Below, piece by piece: positions 1 through 11,207 of a stretch of DNA of 64,000 nt; position 1 is the first letter of the stretch; every line of letters begins with the position of its first letter. A model generated the notes under the pieces. It searched no databases and had not been told where the DNA came from. It saw only the letters and a list, made by a program, of their open reading frames with translations. Where the stretch lies: positions 62,001 through 126,000 of the forward strand of contig JADJLB010000002.1 of NCBI GenBank assembly GCA_016705685.1, in the 5' to 3' direction. A program made the translations under genes and the position numbers. The stretch is from Propionivibrio sp. GTDB lineage: Bacteria; Pseudomonadota; Gammaproteobacteria; Burkholderiales; Rhodocyclaceae.

Positions 1-1
1 G

Positions 2-811
2 GAACACGTGCGCGGCAAGGATGTTTTCATCCTGCAATCGACGTGTGCGCCGGCCAACGAAAACCTGATGGAATTGCTGGTGATGGTCGATGCGCTCAAA
101 CGCGCCTCCGCTACGCGTATCACTGCCGCCATTCCTTACTTTGGCTATTCCCGTCAGGATCGACGGGTGCGCTCGGCACGCGTGCCGATAGCCGCCAAGC
201 TGGTGGCCGATCTGCTGACCGCCGCCGGTGTTCATCGCGTATTGACCATGGATTTGCACGCCGAACAGATCCAGGGGTTTTTCAACATCCCGGTGGATAA
301 CATTTATTCGCTGCCGATCATGCTGGCCGATGTGTGGAAGAAGGATTTCGATGGCCTGATGGTTGTGTCGCCGGACGTCGGCGGCGTTGTTCGTGCCCGG
401 GCACTGGCCAAGCGCCTTGAGTGCGATTTGGCCATTATCGACAAGCGGCGTCCGAAGGCCAATGTTTCTGAAGTCATGAACATCATCGGCGAAGTGGAAG
501 GCCGCACCTGCGTCATCATGGACGATATGGTCGACACCGCCGGGACGCTGTGCAAGGCCGCCAGCGCGCTCAAGAACAAGGGCGCCAAGCTGGTGCTGGC
601 CTATTGCGTGCATCCGATTCTTTCCGGGTCGGCCGTCAGCCGTATCAACGATTCGGCCATCGACGAGCTGGTCGTGACCGATACCATTCCCTTGAGCGTT
701 GAGGCGCAGAAGTCACCACGAATACGTCAGTTGTCAGTCGCCGACGTGCTGGCCGAAACGATACGCCGCATCAGCAACGAGGATTCGGTCTCTTCGCTTT
801 TTATCGAGTAG
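2..811 (+). CDS. prs: Ribose-phosphate pyrophosphokinase, 5' end cut by window edge
   Basis: Makes PRPP from ribose 5-phosphate and ATP in the cytosol, for nucleotide, histidine and NAD synthesis. The frame is open from base 2, and the first visible residues align with about residue 49 of a typical 315-aa Prs, so roughly 48 N-terminal residues lie outside the window. The GTG at base 8 is internal and is not the start. Visible signatures are the RQDRR flexible-loop region, [11 protein letters not shown], the KRRP segment, and the PRPP-binding loop [13 protein letters not shown]. The C-terminus ([14 protein letters not shown]) matches bacterial class I enzymes. rplY follows after 54 bases; the prs-rplY-pth-ychF order is common in beta- and gammaproteobacteria. 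Identification is secure. Confidence 0.97.
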   Translation, partial: EHVRGKDVFILQSTCAPANENLMELLVMVDALKRASATRITAAIPYFGYSRQDRRVRSARVPIAAKLVADLLTAAGVHRVLTMDLHAEQIQGFFNIPVDNIYSLPIMLADVWKKDFDGLMVVSPDVGGVVRARALAKRLECDLAIIDKRRPKANVSEVMNIIGEVEGRTCVIMDDMVDTAGTLCKAASALKNKGAKLVLAYCVHPILSGSAVSRINDSAIDELVVTDTIPLSVEAQKSPRIRQLSVADVLAETIRRISNEDSVSSLFIE

Positions 812-865
812 TCTTATCAACCCCTGCCTGGTCGCGGGCAGGATCAGTTTTAACCAGGAGCTAAA

Positions 866-1480
866 ATGAAATTTGAACTAACTGTGCAGAAGCGCACGTT
901 GCAGGGGTCCGGAGCGAGCCGCCGCCTGCGTCATGCCAACAAGGTGCCGGGTATCGTTTACGGTGGCACAGCCGCGCCGACCTTGATCGAACTCGAACAC
1001 AACGATCTTCTTCTGTCCTTGCGTAAAGAGGCGTTTCATTCGTCCGTACTGACGATGAATATCGACGGCAAGGTCGAATCCGTGCTCTTGCGTGATTCGC
1101 AGATGCATCCTTATAAGCCATTGGTACTGCACGTCGATTTTCTGCGGGTTGACGCCAGCCATGCCATCCATCAAAAAGTGCCATTGCACTTCATCAACGC
1201 CGATCACGCGCCAGGCGTCAAGATCAGTGGCGGCAATGTTTCTCCTGCCATGAACGAAATCGACGTCAGCTGTCTGCCACAGGATCTCCCGCCATTTATC
1301 GAAGTCGACCTCAAAGAACTCGAAGCCGGCCATTCAATCCATCTGTCGCAGATTGTCTTCCCGAAGGGCGTCAAACCGATGGCACATGGTAGCGACGACC
1401 CGGTCGTGGTTTCGATCTCGGTCAAGAAGGTTGATCTCCCTGAAGCAAGCGAAGGTGAAGAAACGCCGCCTGCCGCCTGA
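866..1480 (+). CDS. rplY: Large ribosomal subunit protein bL25 (CTC/TL5 long form)
   Basis: Binds 5S rRNA in the 50S subunit. The 204-aa length marks the two-domain CTC/TL5 form rather than the short L25 of E. coli (94 aa). Residues about 1-95 form the 5S-binding L25 domain ([11 protein letters not shown] and VPGIVYGG near the N-terminus). Residues about 96-185 form the TL5-type beta domain ([15 protein letters not shown]). The acidic tail rich in Glu, Pro and Ala is usual for this group. The start ATG has an AGGAG-type ribosome binding site (aaccaggagctaaa). It lies in the usual place between prs and pth. Confidence 0.96.
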   Translation: MKFELTVQKRTLQGSGASRRLRHANKVPGIVYGGTAAPTLIELEHNDLLLSLRKEAFHSSVLTMNIDGKVESVLLRDSQMHPYKPLVLHVDFLRVDASHAIHQKVPLHFINADHAPGVKISGGNVSPAMNEIDVSCLPQDLPPFIEVDLKELEAGHSIHLSQIVFPKGVKPMAHGSDDPVVVSISVKKVDLPEASEGEETPPAA

Positions 1481-1500
1481 TGACCTGCAGCTGAACGAGA

Positions 1501-1535
1501 GGCCGCCGGTGGGGATTTTGACTCCCCCGGCGGTC
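1501..1535 (+). terminator. GC-rich hairpin after rplY
   Basis: Left arm GGCCGCCGGTGGGGA pairs with right arm TCCCCCGGCGGTC around a short TTTTGAC loop, with one mismatch in the stem. It starts about 20 bases after the rplY stop. Only GTTTC follows it rather than a long T run, so it may attenuate or stabilise the mRNA instead of fully terminating. Confidence 0.5.
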
Positions 1536-1633
1536 GTTTCATTGAACGTAACCGACGCCAACACCGATTGTCATGACGCAGGCGGTGTGGAAAACGCAAA
1601 GCGTTGCCTGAACCCTTTGGGTTATAACTTGCC

Positions 1634-2209
1634 ATGATCCCACCTCGTTTGATCGTTGGCCTCGGCAATCCGGGTGACGAGTATTCGGATAACCGTCACA
1701 ACCTGGGTTTCTGGTTTATCGAACGTCTGGCGCGTGACCTCAAGGCTTCTCTCCTGCCGCAGGGAAAGTTTCTTGGTGTCGTCGGTCGGATGGGTGAAAT
1801 GTTCTTGCTGCAACCCATGACGTTCATGAACCAGTCCGGGCGGGCCGTGGCTGCATTGGCACGGTTCTTCAAGATTCAACCCGAAGAAATACTTGTCATT
1901 CACGACGAACTTGACTTGCAACCGGGCAGCATCCGGATCAAACAGGGCGGCGGCAATGGCGGCCACAATGGGCTGAAAGACATTCAAGCGCACCTCAATA
2001 CACCGGATTTCTGGAGGCTGCGCGTCGGTATCGGGCATCCGGGGGAGCGCAACGCGGTGGTCAACTACGTCCTGAACGCACCACAGCGCGAAGAGCGGGA
2101 AGAGATCGACCATGCACTAAATCGCTGCTTGCTGGCTTGGCCGAAACTGTGTTCCGGCGATTATGCTGCTGCGCAACGCCTACTGCATCCCAAGAGTACT
2201 TCTTCGTGA
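1634..2209 (+). CDS. pth: Peptidyl-tRNA hydrolase
   Basis: Cleaves the ester bond of peptidyl-tRNA released from stalled ribosomes, recycling tRNA in the cytosol. The 191-aa length is standard for Pth. Family signatures are visible in order: the N-terminal [21 protein letters not shown] with Asn and the catalytic His in the RHN motif, [12 protein letters not shown], the conserved HDELD stretch, and [13 protein letters not shown] in the second half. It follows rplY by about 150 bases and precedes ychF, its usual neighbour. Identification is secure. Confidence 0.97.
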   Translation: MIPPRLIVGLGNPGDEYSDNRHNLGFWFIERLARDLKASLLPQGKFLGVVGRMGEMFLLQPMTFMNQSGRAVAALARFFKIQPEEILVIHDELDLQPGSIRIKQGGGNGGHNGLKDIQAHLNTPDFWRLRVGIGHPGERNAVVNYVLNAPQREEREEIDHALNRCLLAWPKLCSGDYAAAQRLLHPKSTSS

Positions 2210-2275
2210 TGCCTGGGCATCACTCAGGGCGCACCCCATAGCCACTTAACGTACGTCAATCACAGGGAATTCAAC

Positions 2276-3367
2276 ATGAGCCTCAAATGCGGCATTGTCG
2301 GCATGCCCAATGTCGGCAAATCCACGCTTTTCAATGCGTTGACCAAAGCAGGCGTGGCGGCGGAAAACTATCCTTTCTGCACCATCGATCCATCCGTCGG
2401 TGTGGTCGAAGTGCCCGACCCGCGCCTTGAACAACTGGCCGCGATCGTCAAGCCGCAACGCGTGGTTCCTGCAGTGACCGAGTTCGTCGATATCGCCGGC
2501 CTGGTGGCCGGCGCGTCCAAAGGCGAAGGGCTGGGCAACAAGTTCCTGGCCAATATCCGCGAAACCGATGCCGTTCTCCATGTTGTCCGCTGCTTTGCTG
2601 ACGACAATGTGATTCACGTTTCGGGAAACGTCGATCCCCTGCGCGATATCGAGATTATCGATACCGAGCTGGCGCTGGCGGATATGGCCACTGTCGAAAA
2701 AGCGCTGTTGCGCTATCGCCGACCGGCGAGCGCCGGTGACAAGGAAGCCAAGATTCTGGTGGCCGTGCTTGACAGATGCTTTGCCCAGCTTGACCAGGGT
2801 AGGCCCATTCGCGCACTCGATCTGTCAAAGGAAGAGTGGGCCAATCTCAAACCGTTCTGCCTGATTACCGCAAAACCGGTGCTTTACGCGGCGAACGTTT
2901 CCGAAAAAGGTTTTGAAAATAACCCGCAGCTTGATGCGGTGCGCGCACATGCCGCCGCCGAGAAGGCCGAGGTTGTTGCCGTGTGCGCTTCGATCGAAGC
3001 CGAGATCGCCGATCTGGACGATGAGGAGAAACAGCTTTTTCTCGCCGATCTGGGTCTCGAAGAGCCCGGACTCAACCGGTTGGTACATGCCGGCTACCAT
3101 CTACTTGGCCTGCAGACCTACTTTACGGCCGGAGTCAAAGAGGTGCGAGCGTGGACGATCCACAAGGGCGATACCGCACCACAAGCCGCCGGAGTCATAC
3201 ATACCGACTTCGAGCGCGGTTTCATTCGCGCGCAAACGATCGCTTATGAAGACTTCATTTCCTGTGGGGGCGAGCATGGGGCCAAGGAGGCGGGCAAGAT
3301 GCGCGCCGAAGGCAAGGAGTACGTCGTAAAGGACGGGGATGTCCTAAATTTTCTGTTTAACGTCTGA
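2276..3367 (+). CDS. ychF: Redox-regulated ATPase YchF (Obg-family)
   Basis: Cytosolic, ribosome-associated Obg-family P-loop NTPase; family members prefer ATP to GTP. At 363 aa it is full length. The G1 loop GMPNVGKST stands at the N-terminus, followed by [20 protein letters not shown] (switch II/G3) and a helical coiled-coil insertion. The C-terminal TGS domain includes the [13 protein letters not shown] stretch and ends with [12 protein letters not shown], the usual YchF ending. It pairs with pth upstream. A perfect hairpin 17 bases after the stop closes the operon. Confidence 0.97.
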   Translation: MSLKCGIVGMPNVGKSTLFNALTKAGVAAENYPFCTIDPSVGVVEVPDPRLEQLAAIVKPQRVVPAVTEFVDIAGLVAGASKGEGLGNKFLANIRETDAVLHVVRCFADDNVIHVSGNVDPLRDIEIIDTELALADMATVEKALLRYRRPASAGDKEAKILVAVLDRCFAQLDQGRPIRALDLSKEEWANLKPFCLITAKPVLYAANVSEKGFENNPQLDAVRAHAAAEKAEVVAVCASIEAEIADLDDEEKQLFLADLGLEEPGLNRLVHAGYHLLGLQTYFTAGVKEVRAWTIHKGDTAPQAAGVIHTDFERGFIRAQTIAYEDFISCGGEHGAKEAGKMRAEGKEYVVKDGDVLNFLFNV

Positions 3368-3383
3368 ACAAACAAGGGGCAGA

Positions 3384-3416
3384 ATGACAAACGGGGCCTT
3401 TGGCCCCGTTTGTCAT
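3384..3416. terminator. Perfect palindromic terminator between ychF and nirS
   Basis: A perfect 15-bp stem (ATGACAAACGGGGCC and its complement) encloses a TTT loop. Because the arms end in ACAAA/TTTGT and the structure is symmetrical, it can serve both converging units, ychF (plus) and nirS (minus). The gap between those two stop codons is only about 66 bases. Confidence 0.8.
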
Positions 3417-3433
3417 TGGCATGGTGCTACAGC

Positions 3434-5221
<1,788 letters not shown>

Positions 5222-5267
5222 TTAAGTCTTGCCGCCCTCCATTGTGCACTAATGGCCTGTTTACGTT

Positions 5268-5281
5268 TTGATAAATATCAA
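5268..5281 (-). promoter_or_regulatory. FNR/Dnr-type box upstream of nirS
   Basis: TTGAT-AAAT-ATCAA is an exact match to the FNR/CRP-superfamily anaerobox (TTGAT-N4-ATCAA). Its centre lies about 95 bases upstream of the nirS start codon. With class II spacing (-41.5) it would place the transcription start near 5233 on the minus strand. FNR-like activators of denitrification (Dnr, NNR) use this site in betaproteobacteria. The site is symmetric and gluQ starts 127 bases to its right, but a housekeeping synthetase is a less likely target. Confidence 0.85.
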
Positions 5282-5407
5282 ATCCGATTTCGTTTTGAAC
5301 AAGACCTTTCGCCACACTTCAGCCGTTCTGCTTTTTGCCATGGAGTCTGCCACAACGGCGCATTCGAAATTCCTGGCCGCGCCTGTTATCACGGCATTGG
5401 AGGGGCG

Positions 5408-6343
5408 ATGAGCCATTTTGCGCTCACCGGCGCCAGCCCGTCAAACGGCTATCGCGGACGATTTGCCCCATCGCCAACCGGGCCTCTGCACTTTGGCTCG
5501 CTGGTTGCCGCAGTGGGCAGTTACCTCGACGCGCGCGCCAACGGTGGTGAGTGGCTGGTGCGCATCGAAGACGTTGACGAACCGCGTACCGTTCCCGGTG
5601 CTGCCTCAGGGATTCTGCGCACGCTTGAAGATTTCGGCTTCGAATGGGATGGCGAGGTGGTCGTCCAGAGCCGCCGCCTCGATCTGTACCATACCGCCCT
5701 CGTTGCTTTGCAACTCAATGGCGAGGTCTATCCCTGCGCCTGCACGCGCAGCGAGATTGCCGCCGCAACGGGGAAGAGATCGGTCGATGGCGGGCTACTC
5801 TATCCCGGGTCTTGCCGGGCCGGTCTGGGCGAGGGAAAAGCAGCGCGTGCCTGGCGTATGCGCGTTCCCGACCAGGAATTCATTCTGGATGACCGTATCC
5901 AGCATCAAACCCGGCAGAACCTGGAGCGCGAGGTCGGGGATTTTGTTCTGCTGCGCGCCGATGGACAATATGCCTATCAACTGGCGGTCGTCGTCGATGA
6001 TGCCGAGCAGAGGGTGAATGCCATCGTGCGCGGCGTTGACTTGCTCGATTCGACGGTGCGTCAGATGTGGTTGCAACAACGTCTGGGTTTGCCGACACCG
6101 AGTTACGCCCACCTTCCGGTAGTGGTCAATGCCGCCGGCGAAAAACTTTCCAAGCAGACGCAGGCCACCGCCGTTGAGCCGAGCGCAGACAACGCTTTGC
6201 TGATGTCCGCCATGCGCTTTTTGGGGCAATCGGTCCCGAGTGAAATGTATGGTGTTTCCCGTGCCGATTTCTGGCGCTGGGCGATTTCCGTGTGGTCGAT
6301 TGCCCGCGTTCCGGCCGTTCAGGGGATTTGCCCTGCTCGCTAG
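5408..6343 (+). CDS. gluQ: Glutamyl-Q tRNA(Asp) synthetase
   Basis: A truncated GluRS paralogue that attaches glutamate to the queuosine base of tRNA(Asp). It has 311 aa and no anticodon-binding domain, which separates it from GltX (about 470 aa). The HIGH-like segment is FAPSPTGPLHFGSL, zinc ligands are likely in YPCACTRSE and YPGSC, and the KMSKS-like loop is GEKLSKQT. The frame stays open far upstream, but the ATG at 5408 has a GGAGGGG ribosome binding site and begins just before the conserved RGRFAPSPTG motif, so this start is chosen. Confidence 0.94.
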   Translation: MSHFALTGASPSNGYRGRFAPSPTGPLHFGSLVAAVGSYLDARANGGEWLVRIEDVDEPRTVPGAASGILRTLEDFGFEWDGEVVVQSRRLDLYHTALVALQLNGEVYPCACTRSEIAAATGKRSVDGGLLYPGSCRAGLGEGKAARAWRMRVPDQEFILDDRIQHQTRQNLEREVGDFVLLRADGQYAYQLAVVVDDAEQRVNAIVRGVDLLDSTVRQMWLQQRLGLPTPSYAHLPVVVNAAGEKLSKQTQATAVEPSADNALLMSAMRFLGQSVPSEMYGVSRADFWRWAISVWSIARVPAVQGICPAR

Positions 6344-6349
6344 CGCGCT

Positions 6350-7174
6350 TCAGGCCGTATCGAATGCAGGCTGGGTTGTCGTATGACCGACCGGGCTACC
6401 GGCGTCGTGCCACAAATGCGCCGAAAGCGCGGCGTGGTCCGAGATTCTTGACCATGGCGTACCGGAATGCATTTGGGCGTGCCTGACCGAGAATCCGCGC
6501 ACGTAGATGCGGTCGAGCCGGAAGACGGGCAGTTTGGCCGGATAGCTTCGCCCGGGCGATCCGAAGCTGCCGCCTGCGCCACCGAAAACTTCGTTGAGGC
6601 CTAGTCGCTTGGACAGCAAGTCGTCGGCCTCATTCCGCCAGTCGTTGAAGTCGCCGGCGATGATCAGTGGCGCATCGGGGTCAGCGATATCTGCCAGATA
6701 TTCGGCCAGCGCAGCCATCTGGCGGCGCCGTGAGTAAGCAAAAAGCGAGAGGTGGACACAAACACAGTGAACTGCTTTCAGCAGCCCCGGCACTTTGATT
6801 GCACAATGCAACAGGCCGCGCCGCTCGAAGCGCAGATGGGTGACATCCTGATTGTGCGAATGCTCTATCGGGAATCGGGAAAGAATGGCATTGCCATGGT
6901 GACCATGGTCGTAGATCACGTTGCTGCCATAGGCCGTGGCCTGCCAGACATCCTGCGCGAGAAAATCGTGTTGCGCGCTGGCTGGCCAATTGCCGATGTT
7001 ACGGGCGTGTCTGCTGTGCAGCCCCTGGACTTCCTGCAGAAAAACGATGTCCGATCCGATCGTCCGCAGTTGTTCTCGCAGTTCGTGCACCATCATGTGC
7101 TGATTGAACTGCGAAAAGCCTTTGTGAATGTTGTAGGTAACGACGTGAAGCAGCGGGTTCTTCATGGCCCTCAC
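6350..7174 (-). CDS. Endonuclease/exonuclease/phosphatase family protein (YbhP-like)
   Basis: A 274-aa metal-dependent phosphodiesterase of the EEP fold. The conserved metal and catalytic motifs appear in order: TYNIHKG near the N-terminus, QEVQGLHS with the metal-binding Glu, GDFNDW, and the terminal SDHAAL. No signal peptide is evident. It overlaps the upstream nadA by four bases (ATGA) and is probably co-translated. In enterobacteria the relative YbhP neighbours a cardiolipin synthase, but no such gene is here, so the substrate (phospholipid, nucleic acid or phosphosugar) cannot be named. An internal ATG at 7165 is an alternative start. Confidence 0.85.
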   Translation of the reverse strand: MRAMKNPLLHVVTYNIHKGFSQFNQHMMVHELREQLRTIGSDIVFLQEVQGLHSRHARNIGNWPASAQHDFLAQDVWQATAYGSNVIYDHGHHGNAILSRFPIEHSHNQDVTHLRFERRGLLHCAIKVPGLLKAVHCVCVHLSLFAYSRRRQMAALAEYLADIADPDAPLIIAGDFNDWRNEADDLLSKRLGLNEVFGGAGGSFGSPGRSYPAKLPVFRLDRIYVRGFSVRHAQMHSGTPWSRISDHAALSAHLWHDAGSPVGHTTTQPAFDTA

Positions 7175-8268
7175 GATGCCGCGAGCATCCTCTCCAGCGC
7201 CAGTCTGGCGAGGTCGACTTCGTGTTCCGGCACTTTGATCTGGTTAACGATATGGCCTTCTGCCAGATTTTCCAACGTCCAGGCCAGATGTTGCGGGTCG
7301 ATGCGCTGCATCGTCGAGCACATGCAGACGGTTGGTGCCATGAACTGGACGATTTTTCCTTCGGGCCGCATTTCATCGGCAAGCCGATTGACCAGGTTCA
7401 ATTCGGTTCCCACCAACCAGCGCGTATGGGGCGGCGCGTCCTTGATCGTCTTGACGATATGCTCGGTCGAGCCGACAAAGTCCGCTTGCCGGCAAACCTC
7501 GAAACTGCATTCCGGGTGCGCGATGACCTGACCTTCAGGATACTGGTTGCGGAACTTCAGGATATGGGCCGGCTGGAACATCTGGTGTACCGAGCAGTGC
7601 CCCTTCCAGAGCAGCAGTTTGGCTTTATGGATCTCGTCAATGGTGAGGCCGCCCATTTCGAGGTCGGGGTCCCACACCATCATTTCGTCGAGCGGAATAC
7701 CCATCTTGAAACCGGTCCAGCGTCCGAGATGCTGATCGGGGAAGAACAGAATTTTTTCACGCTGTTTGAATGCCCACTGGGCAATCGTTCCGGCGTTCGA
7801 CGAGGTGCATACGATGCCGCCATGCGCGCCGCAAAAGGCCTTCAAATCGGCCGCGGAATTGATGTATGTCACTGGCGTAATGACATCATCGGCACGGAGT
7901 GCTTCATTCAACTCGCGCCAGCAACGTTCGACTTTTGCCAGATTGGCCATGTCGGCCATTGAGCAGCCGGCCGCCAGGTCGGGCAGGATGGCCTTCTGAT
8001 GTGGCTTGGACATGATGTCGGCTACCTCGGCCATGAAATGCACGCCACAGAAAACAATATATTCGGCGTCGGTTTGCGAGGCCAGCCGCGAGAGTTTGAG
8101 CGAATCACCGGTCAGGTCGGCGTATTGATAAACGTCGGCGCGTTGATAGTGGTGACAGAGCAGGACGGCCTGCTTGCCGAGCTTAGCGCGTGCGGCGCGT
8201 ATGCGTTCGTGACAGGCCTTGTCCTGCAGTTCATTGAATCGGTCAAAGGCGATGCTGGCGATGTTCAT
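7171..8268 (-). CDS. nadA: Quinolinate synthase NadA
   Basis: Condenses iminoaspartate with dihydroxyacetone phosphate to quinolinate, a step of de novo NAD synthesis. The enzyme uses a [4Fe-4S] cluster. The 365-aa protein has the expected Cys-containing motifs: FCGVHFMAE, CGAHGGIVCTSSNAG, AHPECSFEV and APTVCMCSTM, which together supply the three cluster cysteines. The HHYQRADVYQ segment near the N-terminus fits the substrate pocket. The partner nadB is not in the window. Confidence 0.95.
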   Translation of the reverse strand: MNIASIAFDRFNELQDKACHERIRAARAKLGKQAVLLCHHYQRADVYQYADLTGDSLKLSRLASQTDAEYIVFCGVHFMAEVADIMSKPHQKAILPDLAAGCSMADMANLAKVERCWRELNEALRADDVITPVTYINSAADLKAFCGAHGGIVCTSSNAGTIAQWAFKQREKILFFPDQHLGRWTGFKMGIPLDEMMVWDPDLEMGGLTIDEIHKAKLLLWKGHCSVHQMFQPAHILKFRNQYPEGQVIAHPECSFEVCRQADFVGSTEHIVKTIKDAPPHTRWLVGTELNLVNRLADEMRPEGKIVQFMAPTVCMCSTMQRIDPQHLAWTLENLAEGHIVNQIKVPEHEVDLARLALERMLAAS

Positions 8269-8383
8269 TGGCGGATCTCAAATCGGTTAAGGTTAAGCAA
8301 GCAGACTGTTGCAGAAGGAATTGGTTGCGGAAAAAGCATTGTGAAGCACAACCGACCCCAGCGATCGCTTAGTTTGCCTCGTT

Positions 8384-8833
8384 TCAGCTGGTCCAGGGAA
8401 GACCGCCATGGCGCCAGCCGCCGGTATGGCCGCGCTGTCCCTTGATGTCCTTGTCGCCCTCGAAGCCCTCAAGCACGTTGTAGCATTCCGCATAGCCGGA
8501 CCGGCTGGCCAGACTGGCGGCGTTGTGCGATCTGACGCCGCTGCGGCAGATGAACATGACAAGTGCCTCCGGATCGACCTGCTGCTTCAGTTGAGCCAGA
8601 AAATGGCTGTTGGGCTGATTGGTCGGATAGTGCATCCACTCGATTTCCACTGCGCCGGGAATGCGGCCGACCCAGTCCCACTCGGCATGTGTTCGAACAT
8701 CGACGAGTTTGGCGCCAGGCGCCAACTGCCAGAGTTCCCACGCTTCCCTTGGCGTCAATGCGCCGGCATAAGTGAGTCCAAGTTCATGTACGCGCGCCTG
8801 CGCAAGATTCAGCAGCTCGGTCAATTTTCCCAT
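8384..8833 (-). CDS. Rhodanese-like domain protein
   Basis: A single-domain rhodanese of 149 aa, probably cytosolic. The active-site loop is CRSGVRS, preceded by a hydrophobic strand (ALVMFI), so the sulfur-accepting cysteine is present. The N-terminal segment LTPREAWELWQLAPGAKLVDVRT is the usual first strand-helix of the domain. The final residues (GGWRHGGLPW) resemble small rhodaneses of the betaproteobacterial type. It is separated from nadA by about 115 bases and faces away from glnA. The sulfur donor and acceptor cannot be deduced. Confidence 0.88.
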   Translation of the reverse strand: MGKLTELLNLAQARVHELGLTYAGALTPREAWELWQLAPGAKLVDVRTHAEWDWVGRIPGAVEIEWMHYPTNQPNSHFLAQLKQQVDPEALVMFICRSGVRSHNAASLASRSGYAECYNVLEGFEGDKDIKGQRGHTGGWRHGGLPWTS

Positions 8834-8949
8834 GACTGTGTTATCTCGATCCGGATAAGTGGTGCAAAGTATAAATCACTTGATCCGCCGATGCGCTGCC
8901 TTGAACCCTGGCCAGGATGCCCGGATTTGGTGCGTGGATTGCTCAAAAC

Positions 8950-8964
8950 GCACACTGTTAGTGC
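8950..8964. promoter_or_regulatory. NtrC-type enhancer site upstream of glnA
   Basis: GCAC-ACTGTTA-GTGC fits the GCAC-N7-GTGC dyad of NtrC (GlnG) binding sites. It lies about 80 bases upstream of the sigma-54 -24 element, a normal enhancer distance. NtrC is encoded about 3.4 kb downstream. Confidence 0.7.
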
Positions 8965-9027
8965 AATGAAGACCAGCCACTCATTCGCATGGCCTTATGG
9001 CACAATGGCTGTTTCGCAGAACATGAA

Positions 9028-9044
9028 TTGGCATGGTTTCTGCT
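9028..9044 (+). promoter_or_regulatory. Sigma-54 promoter of glnA
   Basis: TTGGCAT-GGTTT-CTGCT has the invariant GG (9030-9031) and GC (9042-9043) exactly ten bases apart, as required for a -24/-12 promoter. Transcription would start near 9055, about 55 bases before the glnA start codon. Together with the NtrC-type dyad upstream this implies induction of glnA under nitrogen limitation. Confidence 0.8.
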
Positions 9045-9109
9045 ATTCCCCCATGTACTTTTTCTAATTGTCGCCGGTGTATCCGGTACCCGTTGAGGAG
9101 ACATTGCAA

Positions 9110-10522
9110 ATGGCAAGCCCGCAAGACGTAATCAAGATGGTTAAAGAAAACGACGTCAAGTTCGTCGACTTCCGTTTTACTGATACCCGTGGCAAGGAGC
9201 AACACGTTTCTGTGCCGGTAGGGGCGTTTGACGAAGACAAGTTCTCCGACGGTCACGCCTTTGACGGCTCCTCGATTGCCGGCTGGAAGGGTATCCAGGC
9301 TTCGGACATGTTGCTCATGCCGGATCCCAGTACGGCCAATATCGATCCGTTCATGGATGAAACGACGCTCATTTTGTCGTGCGATGTGGTCGAGCCGGAT
9401 ACCGGCAAAGGTTACGACCGCGACCCCCGTTCCATTGCCAAGCGCGGTGAAGCCTATCTCAGGTCTACGGGTCTTGGCGATGTCGCCTACTTTGGTCCCG
9501 AGCCCGAATTTTTCATTTTCGATTCGGTCACTTGGCACGAAGACATGTCGGGTTGCTCTGTCAAAATTAATTCGGAAGAAGCCGCCTGGTCGTCCGGTTT
9601 TCAAACGGAAGCCGGCAATATCGGTCACCGGCCCAAGGTCAAGGGAGGCTATTTCCCGGTGCCTCCGGTCGATTCGCTGCAGGATATCCGCTCGGCCATG
9701 TGCCTGGCCATGGAAGAGATGGGAGTCGAGGTCGAGGTCCACCACCATGAGGTCGCTACGGCTGGTCAGTGCGAAATCGGAACCAAGTTCAGCTCGCTGG
9801 TCAAACGCGCCGACTGGACCCAAATCCTGAAGTACGTGGTACATAACGTTGCGCATCAATACGGCAAGACGGCCACCTTCATGCCCAAACCCATCGTCGG
9901 CGACAACGGTTCCGGCATGCACGTGCACCAGTCGATCTGGAAGGACGGAAAGAACATGTTCGCCGGCAATGGCTACGCTGGTCTCTCCGAAATGGCCCTG
10001 TTTTATATTGGCGGCATCATCAAGCATGCCAAGGCGCTGAACGCCATCACCAATCCGGGCACCAATTCGTACAAGCGCCTGGTGCCTGGTTTTGAGGCTC
10101 CAATCAATCTGGCCTATTCCGCCCGCAACCGTTCCGCCTCGATACGCATCCCGCACGTCGCCAACGACAAGGCCCGCCGCATCGAAGTTCGCTTCCCGGA
10201 CCCGATCGCCAATCCTTATCTGGCCTTTACCGCCATGATGATGGCCGGTATCGATGGAATTCAAAACAAGATTCACCCCGGCGATCCGATGGACAAGAAC
10301 CTCTACGATCTGCCTCCGGAAGAAAGCGCCAAGATACCGCATCCCTGCGCGTCGCTTGATGAAGCGCTCGATGCACTGGAAAAGGATCACGAATTTCTGA
10401 CCCGCGGCGGTGTGTTCAGCGAAGAAATGATCGCGGCCTACATTGAGCTGAAGATGGAGGAAGTGACGCGCTTCCGCATGACAACGCACCCGATCGAGTT
10501 CGACATGTACTACAGCTGTTGA
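9110..10522 (+). CDS. glnA: Glutamine synthetase type I
   Basis: Makes glutamine from glutamate, ammonia and ATP; type I enzymes form a cytosolic dodecamer. The protein has 470 aa from the ATG at 9110, which has a GAGGAG ribosome binding site. An upstream in-frame TTG at 9068 is rejected because it overlaps the promoter and adds a non-conserved leader. The N-terminal [15 protein letters not shown], the DGSSIAGW latch, EPEFFIFD, the HHHEV metal site, [10 protein letters not shown] and the adenylylation site NLYDLPPEE (Tyr near residue 399) are all present. The adenylylation Tyr points to GlnE-type control. A strong terminator follows about 20 bases after the stop, so glnL/glnG need read-through or their own promoter. 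Confidence 0.98.
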   Translation: MASPQDVIKMVKENDVKFVDFRFTDTRGKEQHVSVPVGAFDEDKFSDGHAFDGSSIAGWKGIQASDMLLMPDPSTANIDPFMDETTLILSCDVVEPDTGKGYDRDPRSIAKRGEAYLRSTGLGDVAYFGPEPEFFIFDSVTWHEDMSGCSVKINSEEAAWSSGFQTEAGNIGHRPKVKGGYFPVPPVDSLQDIRSAMCLAMEEMGVEVEVHHHEVATAGQCEIGTKFSSLVKRADWTQILKYVVHNVAHQYGKTATFMPKPIVGDNGSGMHVHQSIWKDGKNMFAGNGYAGLSEMALFYIGGIIKHAKALNAITNPGTNSYKRLVPGFEAPINLAYSARNRSASIRIPHVANDKARRIEVRFPDPIANPYLAFTAMMMAGIDGIQNKIHPGDPMDKNLYDLPPEESAKIPHPCASLDEALDALEKDHEFLTRGGVFSEEMIAAYIELKMEEVTRFRMTTHPIEFDMYYSC

Positions 10523-10543
10523 TACGGAATCGGCAGAAAGGTG

Positions 10544-10573
10544 AAAAAGGACGGGCTTGCCCGTCCTTTTTTT
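10544..10573 (+). terminator. Rho-independent terminator of glnA
   Basis: The stem AAAAAGGACGGGC pairs with GCCCGTCCTTTTT around a TT turn, and the T run continues to seven residues. It begins 22 bases after the glnA stop codon. Confidence 0.88.
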
Positions 10574-10681
10574 ATCACCGTTGACGTGTGTGTTGCGTTT
10601 GTAATTCAGTGGGTCATCCCATACACTGGTGCCAGTCAATGAGTACCCGATGCAGACGGTCTAAATCGATATAGGATTGCG

Positions 10682-11173
10682 ATGAACTATCTACGGCTTT
10701 CTATCCCGCTAACATTTCTTCTCCTGAACGCACCGGCGCTGCGGGCCGATGTCATGTACCAGTGCATCGATGAAAGTGGGCACAAGTCGTTTTCGAACAT
10801 TCGGTCGGCCGGCAAGGGGGCCCGGTGTACCGCAATGGATCTCGGGCCCGCTGCGGGACCGGCCGCCAGGGGAGCCGCGAGAACGCCGACGCCAGCGACT
10901 TTCCCCAAGGTGGAAGAAGATACGCAGAAGTCACGCGACATGGATCGCCGACGTATTCTCGAAGGCGAGCTGGCTGCCGAACAGAAGAATCTTGAACAGG
11001 CCAAGAAGGATCTTGCCGAGCAGGAGGCAGTGATCCTGCCCAATGAACGGATGCAGGGCGGCGCAATCAGTGGTGGCAAGGTTGCGGAGCGAGTGCAGCC
11101 GTTCAAGGACAAAGTGGCACTGCACGAGCGGAATATCGAGGCCATCCAGAAAGAAATTTCAAAGCTGCGCTGA
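10682..11173 (+). CDS. Secreted DUF4124 protein with C-terminal coiled coil
   Basis: A 163-aa protein of unknown function. A Sec signal peptide (about residues 1-22, ending LRAD) precedes a short DUF4124-like region (VMYQCIDESGHKSFSNI). A Pro/Ala-rich linker leads to a highly charged helix (about residues 85-160) rich in Glu, Lys and Gln that should form a coiled coil. It is probably periplasmic. It lies between glnA and glnL, a position where betaproteobacteria often carry such a gene, but no link to nitrogen control can be shown from sequence. Another DUF4124 protein is at 38733-39437. Confidence 0.75.
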   Translation: MNYLRLSIPLTFLLLNAPALRADVMYQCIDESGHKSFSNIRSAGKGARCTAMDLGPAAGPAARGAARTPTPATFPKVEEDTQKSRDMDRRRILEGELAAEQKNLEQAKKDLAEQEAVILPNERMQGGAISGGKVAERVQPFKDKVALHERNIEAIQKEISKLR

Positions 11174-11207
11174 CCGAACATGCTGTGCAACAGGATGGTT
11201 CCCGCAC

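Noticed and set aside
2206-2223. GTGATGCC-TG-GGCATCAC palindrome at the end of pth
   Set aside because: A two-base loop and no T run, and it includes the stop codon; unlikely to terminate transcription.
8981-10639. 552-residue open frame on the minus strand
   Set aside because: It is antisense to glnA and its composition (Arg/His-rich, no domain) is that of a shadow frame.
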